This document shows, in pieces, positions 21,539 through 32,950 of a stretch of 64,000 nt of DNA (its first letter is position 1; the number at the start of each line of letters is the position of its first letter). Position numbers and translations under genes: made by a program. The DNA comes from Paramarasmius palmivorus (lineage: Eukaryota; Basidiomycota; Agaricomycetes; Agaricales; Marasmiaceae). The notes below the pieces were generated by a model that worked only from the letters and a program-made list of their open reading frames with translations, made no database searches and was not told where the DNA came from. The DNA lies in NCBI GenBank assembly GCA_037176845.1, contig JAYKXP010000029.1, positions 522,143-586,142 on the forward strand. Direction: 5' to 3'.

Positions 21539-22810
21539 CTATCGCTCCACCCCAGGCATTGCCGCCATAACACCCTCAACCCAATTTGCACTCAACATCG
21601 TCCTGATCCAAGCCATACATTCCGCGTGTTTTCCCGCCCACCAACACTGCTGAGGATCCAAATGACTGAGCATCAAGCAATAATAGTATAGTATCACTAG
21701 TGCCCTTGGTCTCCGTTCGACTACCAACAAGTGCCGAAATTCGTCCGTCATACGGACAACCCAAGACGTTGCGCTCGCTAGTGCCAGTCCATTTCCTGGG
21801 CACAGATGGCACAAGTACCACGAAGCTCGAAGGGCATCCACAGATGCTTTGTATACGGCAGAAATGGCTGGATCCAGAACAAGTTCATCGGAATCCGGCC
21901 ACGCTGTGTCGGGGAGATGAATACGTTTCAACAGGGGCGGAAACAAGTGCGAAGTATCTGCCATATATGAAATCGAGAGCAGTTGTTCCTCAACTTCGGT
22001 GGGAACTATCCTGACTCCTTGACAGTTGAACGGCCAATCCAGCGGCCAAAGCTGCTCGTCTTGGAAGAATCGGAAATAGTCCTCACCGCGAAGGGTATCT
22101 CGGACTGTGTCCATCAAGGTGAATAGTCCTGGAGGACCCAACACGGCAAAGGACTCGGCCATGTTATACACGGCGAGAAAAATCCGTGTGAGAGAATGTA
22201 TGTCCGATGGTGCGGGACTTGTATCAAGGGCGAGGGCCTTACTTTTGTGCTCCTGTCCAAGACTAAAGTAATCTTGGTCCGCAATTCCTAGTGGATCGTA
22301 GAGCTTGTGTAGATGAATGGCAGAGAGTGCGAGTAGAGCATGCATCAACGCAGGCTCCTTGAATCCAAAGGCCGGAACGACGAACTGGCTTGCAAATTGC
22401 GAAGAGGGGCTGCCGTTTTTGAAGGTGGTTGAAGTGACGAGACTGTAATGATGGACGAGTTTGAATCCGGTCATGTTGAGGTCAGAGGATGAAGAGGAGA
22501 TTTGCACTTGGAGTGGTACGGGACTCGGACTGGGTACTGGTGTTTTGGAGGATTGGGAAGATGATGGGGAGCGTCGTGGTCTTTCGGGGGGCCAAACACA
22601 TTCTGTCCTTCTGTTTTTACAGCTGCCGCAAACTGGGTGAACCTCGTCGCACTAGAGAGCATGTACAAAAATCAGATTGAATGAACACTGGGGTTAGACC
22701 CGGGAACTGACCTTGACCCGCCGGTCCTTACACGACGTACAACCTGCTCGAGACTTGGTATGCGATCTGACGAATCGTTTGGTTGAACGCGAGCTTTCCA
22801 TGAGTGGCAT
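21539..22810 (-). CDS. Zn2Cys6 fungal transcription factor
   Basis: This is a nuclear DNA-binding regulator. The two-exon join at about 22700/22654 creates the binuclear cluster GCTSCKDRRVKCDEVHPVCG followed by SCKNRRTECVW. Its six cysteines have the spacing C-x2-C-x6-C-x6-C-x2-C-x6-C, preceded by a basic N-terminus (MESSRSTKRFVRSHTKSRA). A Pro/Ser linker follows. The middle region has MTGFKLVHHYSLVTSTTF and VVPAFGFKEPALMHALLALS with AIHLHKLY, a block common to Upc2/Ecm22-like and related fungal factors. The C-terminus is helical. The start at 22810 is preferred; an in-frame Met at 22801 is an alternative. The target genes are unknown. It lies tail to head with TYR1, but that alone is not evidence of regulation. 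Confidence 0.9.
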
Positions 22811-23288
22811 CCCACGTACAGACCGTTATGCCCAATTACTTGTACTCGGAATCTTGCTGAGGAACAGCCTTTGTGAAAGCACCGTGGCTATGACTACGTC
22901 TTGGCAACCACCATCTGCACCTGTAAAGAAAAAGGATTAGTTAAAGTAATTTTGTTGAAACGGATAGTAGAACCTGTGGGTAGTGAGCGAAGGCTTTTTT
23001 CGATGATGTACAATGTTGGAGGTTAAAAATGTGAAAATTTGAAATGTTGGTGGACAACTCGATGATATCGCTCGACAGCCCGCTTGATATGCAAAGCGTA
23101 ACGCGTAACTCCCTAACCTGCGCAGTGCAAAACCGCATGCGCTCAGTTCACTCACGTCATCCAATATTCCTTATGGCATTGACAAAAACCATCGAGAGTT
23201 CAGAAATGGCGATGACAATATCAACAGCATTGCATCCATGTGCAACAGGATTCTAAGTAGTGTACACGACATTCAAGAAGAAAGGAAT
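22811..23288. other. Intergenic region, promoter of the Zn2Cys6 gene
   Basis: These 478 bp hold the transcription-factor promoter and the Dicer 3' flank. Small frames here (22937-23164 minus, 23044-23256 plus) show no family resemblance. Confidence 0.45.
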
Positions 23289-26200
23289 CTACGCGTTAAC
23301 CTTCTTTAGTACATTGTAATTTGTATTCACATCCCGCAGGTGAAGTTCCTTGATGGCCTTCTCCGCAGCAGCCAGACGCACCTCTTCCTTGCTAGCGAGG
23401 CCATGATAGCCAGCACTCTCACGAACTATCTCTTCCCCGTCGATGAGAATAGCGCAGAAGACTTTGCCATGATCTCGACCAGAACGGTATTCAATCTTCT
23501 TCTCCTTCTTTGAAGCCCACATAGATAATCGAGAGACAGGGTGCAGAACATCGATGCCCTCTCGAACGATTCTTTCCAGAATCTGGTATAAGCCGAGTTT
23601 GCGCAAAACCGAGCATACGATGTCCAGATTACCCTGAGAATCCAGGTATACGGCACCAAGGATGCTCTCAATCATGTCGGAGAAAAACTTTGGTGCTTGT
23701 AACTGGGTCAAGGCCGCCCATGGAAAAATATTTCCTTCCGAGAGGGCCTCCTCAATCTCCTGGTGTCGCAGCCGGAAGCGCGCCCACGTACTGTCCTGTT
23801 CTTCAAGAATATGAGTGCTGCTATGAAGCAAACACTTGAATAGACGAATGATGTGATGTTCATCCGTCACGGAGATATGGCCATCGTCGTCGGGCCCAGG
23901 CATTCTTGCATTGATATCCAAAGCTGCTTTTAGACAAATGAACGCCAGTATATTTCCGTTCACGATGGCAACTTTGCGCAGATATATGTGTCCTGGGCTG
24001 TATTCTTTCCCGGGTGCTCGGTATAGATAGTCATTGACGATCATATCGAGCACCGCGTCTCCAAGGAATTCCATCCTTTCATACGAGATAGTTCCTAGGT
24101 CTTGTTGATGACTCGCGTGTGTAAGTGCCTCAACAAGAAGCAACTTGCGATTGAAAGTGTAACCAATGATCTTCTCGACATATGAGACTTGGTCCGGTAC
24201 TTGTAGGCCGTTGAGCTCGTTCTTATCAACGCGGTCCAGGATGTTGTTGATACGAGTAGGAAGGGGTAACCACTGCTTCAAACCGAGATCGAAAAACTTT
24301 GTAGCTTCGTATGCAAGCTCGAAACCCCCATGGAAGTACGCCGCGCCGATCAATGACTCAATGACGTCCGCAAGCACTGCAGAAGGCTTAGTTCAGTATC
24401 GCTCAATTAATATAAAGGCAAAACATTACCTTTGGTCGACATTTCTTGCTGACTCTTCTTGGGACGTTTCTTGGGCTTGTCTTGGGCGTTTTTCGTGGTC
24501 TCTTCCGCAACCTGTACGTCACCCTGATTTAGACCTGGTGTGGGGGACTCGGGGGCGCTGGATGCCACATAATTCGGTTTCCACTTCTTCCCCAGTATAC
24601 GATCTTTTGCCACAAAGTGAGATTGGAACCTCGCATAAGTAACATATTTCTTACCACGGATGACCCATTTGTAGACCTCCCTCTTCATATTCTCCCTCGC
24701 CAGTCGCGCATTGGATACGGAGTGATCCTTCCTCATGGTCAGATAGCCTTCCGGGTATAACGGATACTCGTCGAATAATTGGATGGCAACCATAAACTTC
24801 AAAACCGTATCTCCCAAAGTCTCGAGCCGCTGATAGTTCTTGGGTTCCTGGGACACTGGCGCCGTAATCGCGATCTTCAGGAGATCATTTGGTATCTCTG
24901 ACAGCGCCGTATCGCCAAACAACGACGTACGAAGAGACTCGACTGTAACGGCGACGGCAAAAGCTCGGAGAACTGATGGAAGTAGAGTTGCATATTGAAT
25001 CTCGGTTTGCGAAAGCATTGTTATTGTTGACTGTTCTGCCACTAGAAGGATAGGTTCGACCACAGGTGCCGCTTTGGCAGAGGGAGGAAACGGAACTAGG
25101 AAGTTGGTTCGACGAATCGGTTCCACCACAAGAAGCGGAAATGTGATTTTAAACTCTTCGTCTTTAGCGTATCGCTTCCAATTACGAATCTTTTCCTCTT
25201 CTTCCTCAGTCAGAGGCTCCGAAGCGAATCTCCACCTTAAAAACTTGTAAGCTTTGGAAAATTTGGTACCGTCTCTGACAAGAACAACGTCAGTTGGATA
25301 TTCAAACTCCTCCCCGAACAAACTAGCGCTCGCATTGAAGATGTCCTGTGGGTGAATCCGGGGCTGGACTGTGCGCATTCTGTTCGAGCGTTCGTTCCAC
25401 GTTTGCTCGCGTACTACGCCAACCGGAAGTAGTAGATATGAAAAGTCAAGCTTGTTATGCTCCATACGCGATCCGTAGACGGCATAGAAGAGCGCAAAGG
25501 TATAGCTTCTGGCATTCACAATGCGGGGGTCATCTTCTCCAACCGTGCCAAGTGGCCTCAAGCAGATCCTCATTTGTTCACCGACTGAGATGTGGAGTAC
25601 TGGCCCGTCATCCAAAAACCAAGTAACAGGCTGCACGCGAGTAAAAAATTGCAGCGGTGGAAGGTCGCCGATAGTGAGCTCCGACCAATACCATCCGTCG
25701 GTCATTGCCTCATCGGCAGGAACCCAGGGATCCATTTGCTTCGAGACTGCTACTGTCGACATCCGATGCTCTACTTCCTTCTTGAGCTCTCTGACGTCCT
25801 CGTCATCATCAACGATTGGAAGGAGATGTTCGTTAAGAAGCCCATGGTCATACAAACACCGGTATGCCTGGTACGCTGCGTGTCGATAAGCCGATCGCTT
25901 TGACAAATATATCATATCTGTCGTAAACTTGCGAAGCTCGGGTGGAAGTAGACGAGGTAGTGTGACAGTAGAAGCCCAAGGCCCTGTGTATTGCATCAGG
26001 GCTTGAGATTGTGAACCAAAAGCGTGCCATCCAGTGGGGTATTCAGGGGGGTCTAGTTCATACAAAGGTTTATGTTCCACCCCTCTGACGACGACGGCAC
26101 AGAAATGGTTCAAGTGTGGAATGGCGGAATGCAGGGTAAGGCAGGCACTAGAAACGCTGTCAGGCTGGATATTTTTGAGTAGATATTCCGCACTCACCCA

Positions 26201-28010
26201 GACGACGTCCGGAATTCTTGATCGTCATCTTCGATGTCTTCACCGAATTCTGGTGGGTCCAATCGTGACGGATCATTATATTTGGTAACCATTTCGTGCT
26301 CCAGTCTTTGCCACTTCAACACGTTCTGTTCATCACCACTATGTTCCTCGAACATCAGGATAAATGTGCTCTTCCGCTTCCTAGCTCGGCCACGACTTTG
26401 GGCCCAAGACGCCATATTCTGGGGTAAATCCCATCTAATCACACACCCGCATGCCTGAACATCGATTCCTTCCTCTGCGACAGCAGTCGATATTATCAGG
26501 TTCTTCTCCCCAATCTTGAAATCCGACAGCGTCTCATCCTGGGTATCCTTCACCATACGGCGAGTGATATCCATCATCGAATGGCGATGGCTGCTTTCGG
26601 AGGTTCCAAGCAACGATCCGACACGGAAAAGCGAAGCTGTTGCCGGGTGGTTGCTCAGGACCTCCTTCAGAGCCAAGACGACATCACGACGTTGGACAAA
26701 GACAAGCCCAACAAAGATCTCGTTCTGTTCCTCCGTTTGTTCCTTCTCGTGAAGTAGGCACTCGATCAGTGCCGCAGCTTTGTCGGACAAGTCGCATGAA
26801 ACGTCGTCGGGATCATATGATGGAGGTATTACCGAGATCTTCTCCAAAATGGAAAGAAGATAAGCTTTCTCCTGGATCTTCCATGTTTTCATGACATGTT
26901 GTAGCGGTCCAGCGGCGACCTTAGCTTGTTGAATGACCTCCCAAATAAACCAATCGGCCGCCCAAGCGCCGACATCATCCAGGATAGCATGCGCTGCGCT
27001 GGAACAGTCCCGCAGACCCTTATGGGTGAAGGAATCCTGCTTGTGTATGACTTTGGAAAGCTTCCTATCAACACGGTTGTAGTCTGCAGAGCCGACAGCA
27101 GCTTTCCCGAGATCACGACGAAGAGATTTTACATAAGGATCATCTTCGATGTCGAGGTTGTCTATTGCTTGGTCAAGAGCTGCAAGGTTTATGGAGAAGG
27201 AGGTGGTGGTGGTGCGATATAGAATGTGACTGAAGACGGGGCGATGGACATGCTGCGATAACTCGCCCCTGTGAAGTCGAGGCGCGCGAATGGTACTGTC
27301 AAGGTTTCCTTCGATTTTCCTGGTCAAAAAAATCAGTCTCGAAGATATGATGAACAGATGATATCGAATATTCACCGAAAAGCGATGTCCACATTTCCTC
27401 CGAAAATAGGGCTAGCTGTCAAACCCATTATCATAGGTTGAACAAAGTCAGACATATTACCGTCTGTCCTTCGAGGGGTGATGAAGTAGAATTCTTGCAT
27501 GATGAGATTGTATGGGTGTCTATCAGATGCGTGGTGAGCTTCGTCGAATATCATGAGACTGATGTCGCGGCCCATGACGATGTAGCCATGACGGAGAGCA
27601 TCCAGCAAGACCTGAGGGGTGGAGACCACCACTCGATAATCGCTGAGCACGTTTCTCCATAGCTGCTGGTCCTTCCACTGGTTTGGCTCTAGTGCGCCCG
27701 TAATTATACCGACTGGTACAGGTAATGCATTCTTAATGACACGATGTTGCTGCTCGCAAAGTGCTACGTTTGGGGCAAAAAACCAGGATATCTAGTACTC
27801 AAACTTAAGCAAAGTTATGTGACAACGACAAAGAAAAGAAATTCACACCTTGCGAGATTCACGCTCAGTTTCGATTTTGAGACGCAGGACTGCGATATGA
27901 GTCTTGCCGGAGCCTGTGTCCATTGCGATGATAATGTTGCGGCGCAGACTCTCCTCCAGCATCTCTTGCTGATATCCACGCGTCGTAAACGCCTCCGACC
28001 CATTCTCCAT
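23289..28010 (-). CDS. Dicer-like ribonuclease III
   Basis: This multi-domain RNase cuts long dsRNA into small RNAs for silencing. The start at 28010 is [20 protein letters not shown]. The helicase domain has [17 protein letters not shown] (motif I), FDEAHHA (DEAH box), MGLTASP (motif III), a C-terminal half with [20 protein letters not shown], and [13 protein letters not shown] (motif VI). A roughly 49-nt intron near 26210-26162 restores [20 protein letters not shown], the start of the Dicer dimerisation domain. No confident PAZ domain is seen. RNase IIIa has [19 protein letters not shown], and RNase IIIb has [20 protein letters not shown]; both keep the E-x-LGD metal-binding core. A dsRBD-like tail ([26 protein letters not shown]) ends at 23289. 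The total is about 1500 residues, normal for fungal Dicers. Confidence 0.95.
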
Positions 28011-28354
28011 GGTTATGGTTCAACTTGGGAGGGAAAAGTTGGACAAGCGAATTTGATGATAACCTGATCCACTCGTCACGACCTTTGTATACTTCTGAGC
28101 GCCTAACTCTGACCGTACCGAAAACCTAATGTTCTTTCAGCTGACAAGGCTGCGCAGTAATCTCCAGTCCAATTGGGCAGAATCCTGTCATGGATATCGA
28201 TGAAGAGTTGATTTGAGAATGGCCGCAGCACTTGATACCATTTACGGAGTCATGAGGGAGAACATGAGGGAGATTGGGAAGAGGATTTGCCGTGGGAATC
28301 CATTGTTCCTCTTCCGCTGTCCACCTCCAGACCCTCTAGGTCGACGCCAGTTTG
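28011..28354. other. Shared divergent promoter of Dicer and the K+ channel
   Basis: Dicer (minus) and the K+ channel (plus) start 344 bp apart, so this interval must serve both. No TATA box is evident on either side. Confidence 0.45.
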
Positions 28355-29885
28355 ATGTCCTCAAGCGCTGGCATCGAACTATCTCGACTGCGGACCTCAA
28401 CTTCTCAATTTCTCACAGAAGATACTCATCGCGCTTCATCTCCGCATATTGGCGACATATTTGGCACTCAAACTTCTCGTGATGACGAGGTTCTAGCGGC
28501 AATTCACCCACCATGGAAGAGGGACCTATTTGCGTTGCTGGAACAGCCAAAGTCGTCTTCTAATGCTGTCCTGGTGCACATACTCATGACCGCGTTGATT
28601 GTGACTTCTGCATTGGTCACGGTGCTGGAGACAGTGCCAGCATTTCATTCCATTAGCCCGCAAGTTTGGTTTGGGATAGAGACGACGTTTGTCGCCATGT
28701 TCACGATAGAGTATATTGCGCGTTGTGTGGCATGGAGTGGGACTTGGGCGAGCTTATTCAAATGGATGACATGTATGTGTTCCTGTCCATGTCTTCGTGA
28801 TGCTCGAACTTCTGATTGTGATAGGTCAATAGCTTTCTTCGGGATTATAGATTTGCTCTCTGTTTTACCCTACTATATCGAAATATTAATGCAGCAAGAC
28901 ACAGTGCGTGCTCTCAGCCTGTCTAGTATGCTCCGACGCTGACGTGGATACAAGGCTGTTTTCTTCCGGTTTTCTATCCTGAGAATGTTCCGTCTAATCA
29001 GGGTCTTCCGCCCGTTCAGATACAATAACACTATCCTCCTGTACGTTCGCGCCCTTTCTTACCTGTTCCACCTGGATCTTATTGGGTTAGTACTATTGAG
29101 GTAATGTACCTCTCGGTACGACGATCTCAGCATGCACTTTTGGCAATTGGATTTTTCGTGGTCATGGTACTCACTGTGTTCAGTACGCTCTTGTGAGTAT
29201 CATACGTCGTTATAAACGCCCACTCCCGCTGACTGATGGTTGCTCTTTTCTCTTATTTAGGTATTTCGCCGAGCGCGGAACGTGGGATACAACTCTAGAG
29301 ACCTTCATCAATTCAGATGGCGACCCTTCGCAATTTGCGGTACGTGCTATGACCTACAGTCAGCCGTGTTCAAAGTTCTGATACCGGACACTAGTCCATT
29401 CCAGCAGCAGCTTGGTTTGTGCTAGTCAGTAAGTAATCACGCTGGTACATTCATTGTCTATGAATAACTCAATCCCCGCAGCAATCACCACAGTTGGATA
29501 TGGCGAAATTACACCACGTTCCTTCCTTGGTCGGCTGGTTACCCTCCCGTTACTCGTGTTTGGGCTTCTTCTCATCGCATTGCCTAGTTTTGTACTAGGC
29601 AGGGAGTTTAGTATTGTCTGGGAGAAAATGACAACCAAGCGAGAGGAAGATGGGTATCATGATCATGAGCTAGATTCTCCCGTGGAGCACCGGCATTCGA
29701 CCTTTACGGGCTCAAGCCCAACTAGGGATCTCTCGAACAGAAAGCTAGCCCAAAATCAAACCGAGTTGAGTAGGCAGATAACCGAGCTGAGGGATACGGT
29801 TGAAATGCAGGGAGAGATGATTAAGAGGCTTTTGAATGTGCTGGAGAGTAGAGGTAAAGGGAAGCAACGCGCCCATGCAGAATGA
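28355..29885 (+). CDS. Voltage-gated potassium channel
   Basis: This is a plasma-membrane six-helix Kv-type channel. I start at MSSSAGIELSRLRTSTSQFL (28355) because frames upstream are out of register. S1 is AVLVHILMTALIVTSALVTV and S2 is VWFGIETTFVAMFTIEYIAR. A splice to CTTTCTTCGGG gives SFFGIIDLLSVLPYYIEILM (S3). The voltage sensor S4 is FRFSILRMFRLIRVFRPFRY, with Arg at every third position. The S5 region includes ALLAIGFFVVMVLTVFSTLL. The pore joins SIPA to TITTVGYGEITPRSFLG, whose TVGYG is the K+ selectivity filter, followed by S6 (LVTLPLLVFGLLLIALPSFV). The cytoplasmic tail has a coiled coil (QTELSRQITELRDTVEMQ) that may assemble the tetramer. About seven introns. Confidence 0.9.
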
Positions 29886-30098
29886 CTATTTGTGCATTGC
29901 GATGTACTCTGTAGAGAAAATGTGGCACTCAGTTTGCCCAGTGGCAGATATCTGGGCCTCTGAAAATCACTTGATTCTGGCAAAGCCAATGTATTCAACA
30001 AACTACCTAGAGACTAAAGTACGTACAAAACGCCAAAAGGGTTATACAAAGTTATAGATGATGGATAAATTGAGGCCTAAGCCATGATATGTTTGTGT

Positions 30099-31428
30099 TT
30101 ACCGATCAGATTGGAGGTCGTTCAAGATACGTAGAATGTTGAGGACTAAGAACAGAAAGTCAGCTCGATCGACTCTACACTGGTATGAGCCACTCACAAA
30201 GGTTGATAAAGCTGGTCAGACTGATCAGTAAGAAGCCAACTGAGAAAGGACATGAAGACGTACTCAAGATACAGGTCAATGGCTCCGAGGATATACTCGT
30301 CGGGAGACAAACGGTTGATAATGAGGTGTGTGTCAAAAATGACATATCCACTGAAGATTAGACAACCTCCAATAGCAAAGACGAGGTCCACAGTACGGCT
30401 CATTGGGAAGAACATAGCAACGAAGCCACCCATGACTGCGGAGATTGGATCAACCACTGATTTCAACCGGGAGAGATATAGCATACCAAGAGCGATCAGT
30501 CCCCCGAATAACCACGGGCCTAGTCCGTCGAAGTCATACTGAGACCATTTTAGCTGTTTCGGCCCAAAAAAGAAAGTCAGTGTGCTCACCTTCGACTGGA
30601 ATGTGAAAAGTGTAAGACCCAAGAAAACGGCAGTGGTAATGATCCTGAAAAGGGCTGTTTTGAGTAATGACATTGCTTGTACAAGTGACCTCACATACAA
30701 GGCTTGCAGAACGATGAGGTTGTCATAGAAAGAGACCACGACACCCAGGGTGAATGCTTCCAACGCCGTGAAGGTCGAGAGCAGAAAGAGGTTCCATGGG
30801 TGGTTGTGACGTTGCCAATACAGCAAGAACAAGTTTATTAAGGTGCCGAAGAGGGGAACATAGAAAGACCAGGTGCTAAATTATGGCAGGTGAGTTTTCC
30901 AGCCTTAGCAGAAGCGCTAACATGGACGCACTGTGTCTGAACCCATGAGAGTGTATCAGGGGAATTTGAGATAACTCCTCCAACGACACAAGTTGCGACC
31001 TTGAAGATACATTAGCTTTCTCTCGATGATGGATGGGATTGCAGTACACACAATTTGGCAGACTGCGACAGAAGGTTCATATATGAGCAGTGCACCGGTA
31101 ATAGCGCGGCTGAAACTACGCACGCAAGATTGTATAGACTTTTCGAATGAATGCATGACGAATCGCTGCAGAACTTCCGGATACCGTTACACCGTACTTG
31201 AAGTGGATTCGTGAGTCACCTCGAGGCTTGGAAAAGTATTATATGTACCTTGAAATCGTCTGCAACATCTCCGGCATCTGGTTGGTCATAGAAGGCACCT
31301 GGACCCGAACGACTGGAGCTTCCAAGTAGGGGATCGTGAGCTTCGTCTCTGAACGGCCGTGTACCGTTGCTCTTGGGCATTGCTTGCGCGGCGCCATAGG
31401 ATGGTGGAGGAACTGGATATTGGCTCAT
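30099..31428 (-). CDS. BXI1: Bax-inhibitor-1 / TMBIM family membrane protein
   Basis: This seven-helix LFG/TMBIM-type protein is usually ER, vacuolar or mitochondrial and is linked to calcium leak and stress survival. The start at 31428 reads MSQYPVPPPSYGAAQAMPKS, a Pro-rich cytosolic N-terminus typical of the family. Exons then give YGVTVSGSSAAIRHAFIRKV, YTILLCQIVATCVVGGVISN, WSFYVPLFGTLINLFLLYWQ and HPWNLFLLSTFTALEAFTLG. Further hydrophobic helices follow, with the conserved ISGYVIFDT-like FSGYVIFDTHLIINRL and EYILGAIDLYLD. Two short terminal introns lead to LTSFINLF and LNILRILNDLQSDR, with the stop at 30099-30101. This LxRILxxLQ ending is diagnostic. It converges with the K+ channel gene. 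Confidence 0.92.
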
Positions 31429-31612
31429 GGTGGTACGAGCAAAAGATGTGAAGCGCTCATTACCCTCACTGCCTCGAAACTAGACCCTGTCATGACTAAG
31501 CAACTTAATTCATCTCGAAAGCTGTCGAAGCTCAGGGCTACATATTCGAAAGCGATACATACAGCAATGACTGCTCTGGCATACAGGTGTGTTGATACAT
31601 AGTCTATAGTGC

Positions 31613-32950
31613 TCAAATAAAAAATACATCATCGTCGTCGTCATCCTCAGGGTTACCAGGGTCAGAGCCTTTCCATCCAGCTTCTTTTAACATGGAATGC
31701 CAAGGGGAATGAACCATTCCTTCTGGTCGGACAGGCGGCAAATTCGGGGAACTCGAACCGCATTTTGAAGTCACCAGATCATATAATAGTGGATTGACGC
31801 TGTGAAAAGGTCATAAGCCACTACAATTGGATTGTAGAAGTGAAGAGATCATACATATCACCGTAGTCAACGCATAGGAAATGCGGCGCCCCAGGAATCG
31901 TAATCAAAGATACATCAACTCCTGCTTTTTCTAGCTGCTTGCAGAAGTCCTCGGCATATTCAATAGGATATGCTATATCGTTAGTTCCCTGTATCACTAC
32001 AACGGGACATGAGATGCGAGCAAGTTCCGAGATAGGATGGCTTTTGCGGTCCTTCATGAAGTCGATAACGTATGCTTTTAATGCTCCCAAATTGGGGTAG
32101 GTCCATCTCCGCCGCTGTACTCCGGTGGAATTCCAAGCAATCCTGGATCAAGAATGAGTACTTGATACTCGAGTCCTGGTCACAAACGGTGTTCGGAACA
32201 CTCACGCCGTCCCGAGCGGTGATACTTCACTGAGATTTGTAAAGGCATACTCAGCTGCACCCATCATTGCTTCCTGGAGCAATTCTTCATCAACTGTCTC
32301 TGCATCCGGTATGCCACTCCTCCATCGCTCGTACACATCTACGTGCCCTTCACTGACATCGAGAGGCTTTTCAGCTACTGCTCAGCATCGGCAATAGCAG
32401 TACGAATATCCGACATACCTCTTCGAGGCATTCATGCGAGGGAAGGGTGAGGGAGAGAACTTTTGTGGGGTACGAGAGAGCGATTTGTAGTGCAACCGTT
32501 GCACCGGATGCTAGACCAAAGAAATGGCAAGGTGGTAACGATAGAGCATCCTTCACAACTCGGTCAGAATATGTCGAAGAGATAGAAGATCAGCGCCCGC
32601 ACCATGAGCCTGACGGTGTCCTCTGCAGCATCGAACTGGTCGTACGTTGGCGGAGTCGCGTCGCCAAAGGTTTCTCCGTGCTCCCGTACATCAAATGTGA
32701 CAAGGTTGAATCGTCGAAGCCGCGGGTCTGAAAATTGAGCTACAATTGTTGAATGGCGTCAGTGGCGTCAAGAAAGCAGTGAAATAGGTCGCTCACAATG
32801 GAAGATCACCGGTGCGGTAAATACAGGGTGGATGAAGAGAATTGTCGGGAGGTTTGGATCAATAGACCTAGAATCTTCAGACGTCGGTGTGGATATGATG
32901 TACTTGAACTTGACGTTTCCTGTCCTTGTCTCGACGTCGACGAATGGCAT
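31613..32950 (-). CDS. Alpha/beta-hydrolase-fold protein, possibly non-catalytic
   Basis: The start at 32950 (MPFVDVETRTGNVKFKYIIS) precedes PTILFIHPVFTAPVIFH, the oxyanion-hole strand. Next come RRFNLVTFDVREHGETFGDA and PPCHFFGLASGATVALQIAL. In this nucleophile elbow the usual G-x-S-x-G reads G-L-A-S-G, so the position of the catalytic Ser is Ala. The acid (VVVIQGTNDIAYPIEYAED) and His (ITIPGAPHFLCVDYG) are kept. The tail is acidic (six Asp) and ends DDVFFI. Around 32370-32403 the two exons need a one-nucleotide phase shift that no GT-AG choice supplies. This could be an unusual splice or a frameshift. The overall fold call is secure; activity and substrate are not. Confidence 0.75.

Noticed and set aside
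30099..31428. A STE3-type pheromone receptor partner for the pheromone gene
   Set aside because: The seven-helix protein here has the Bax-inhibitor signature (FSGYVIFDT, LNILRILNDLQ) and not receptor features.
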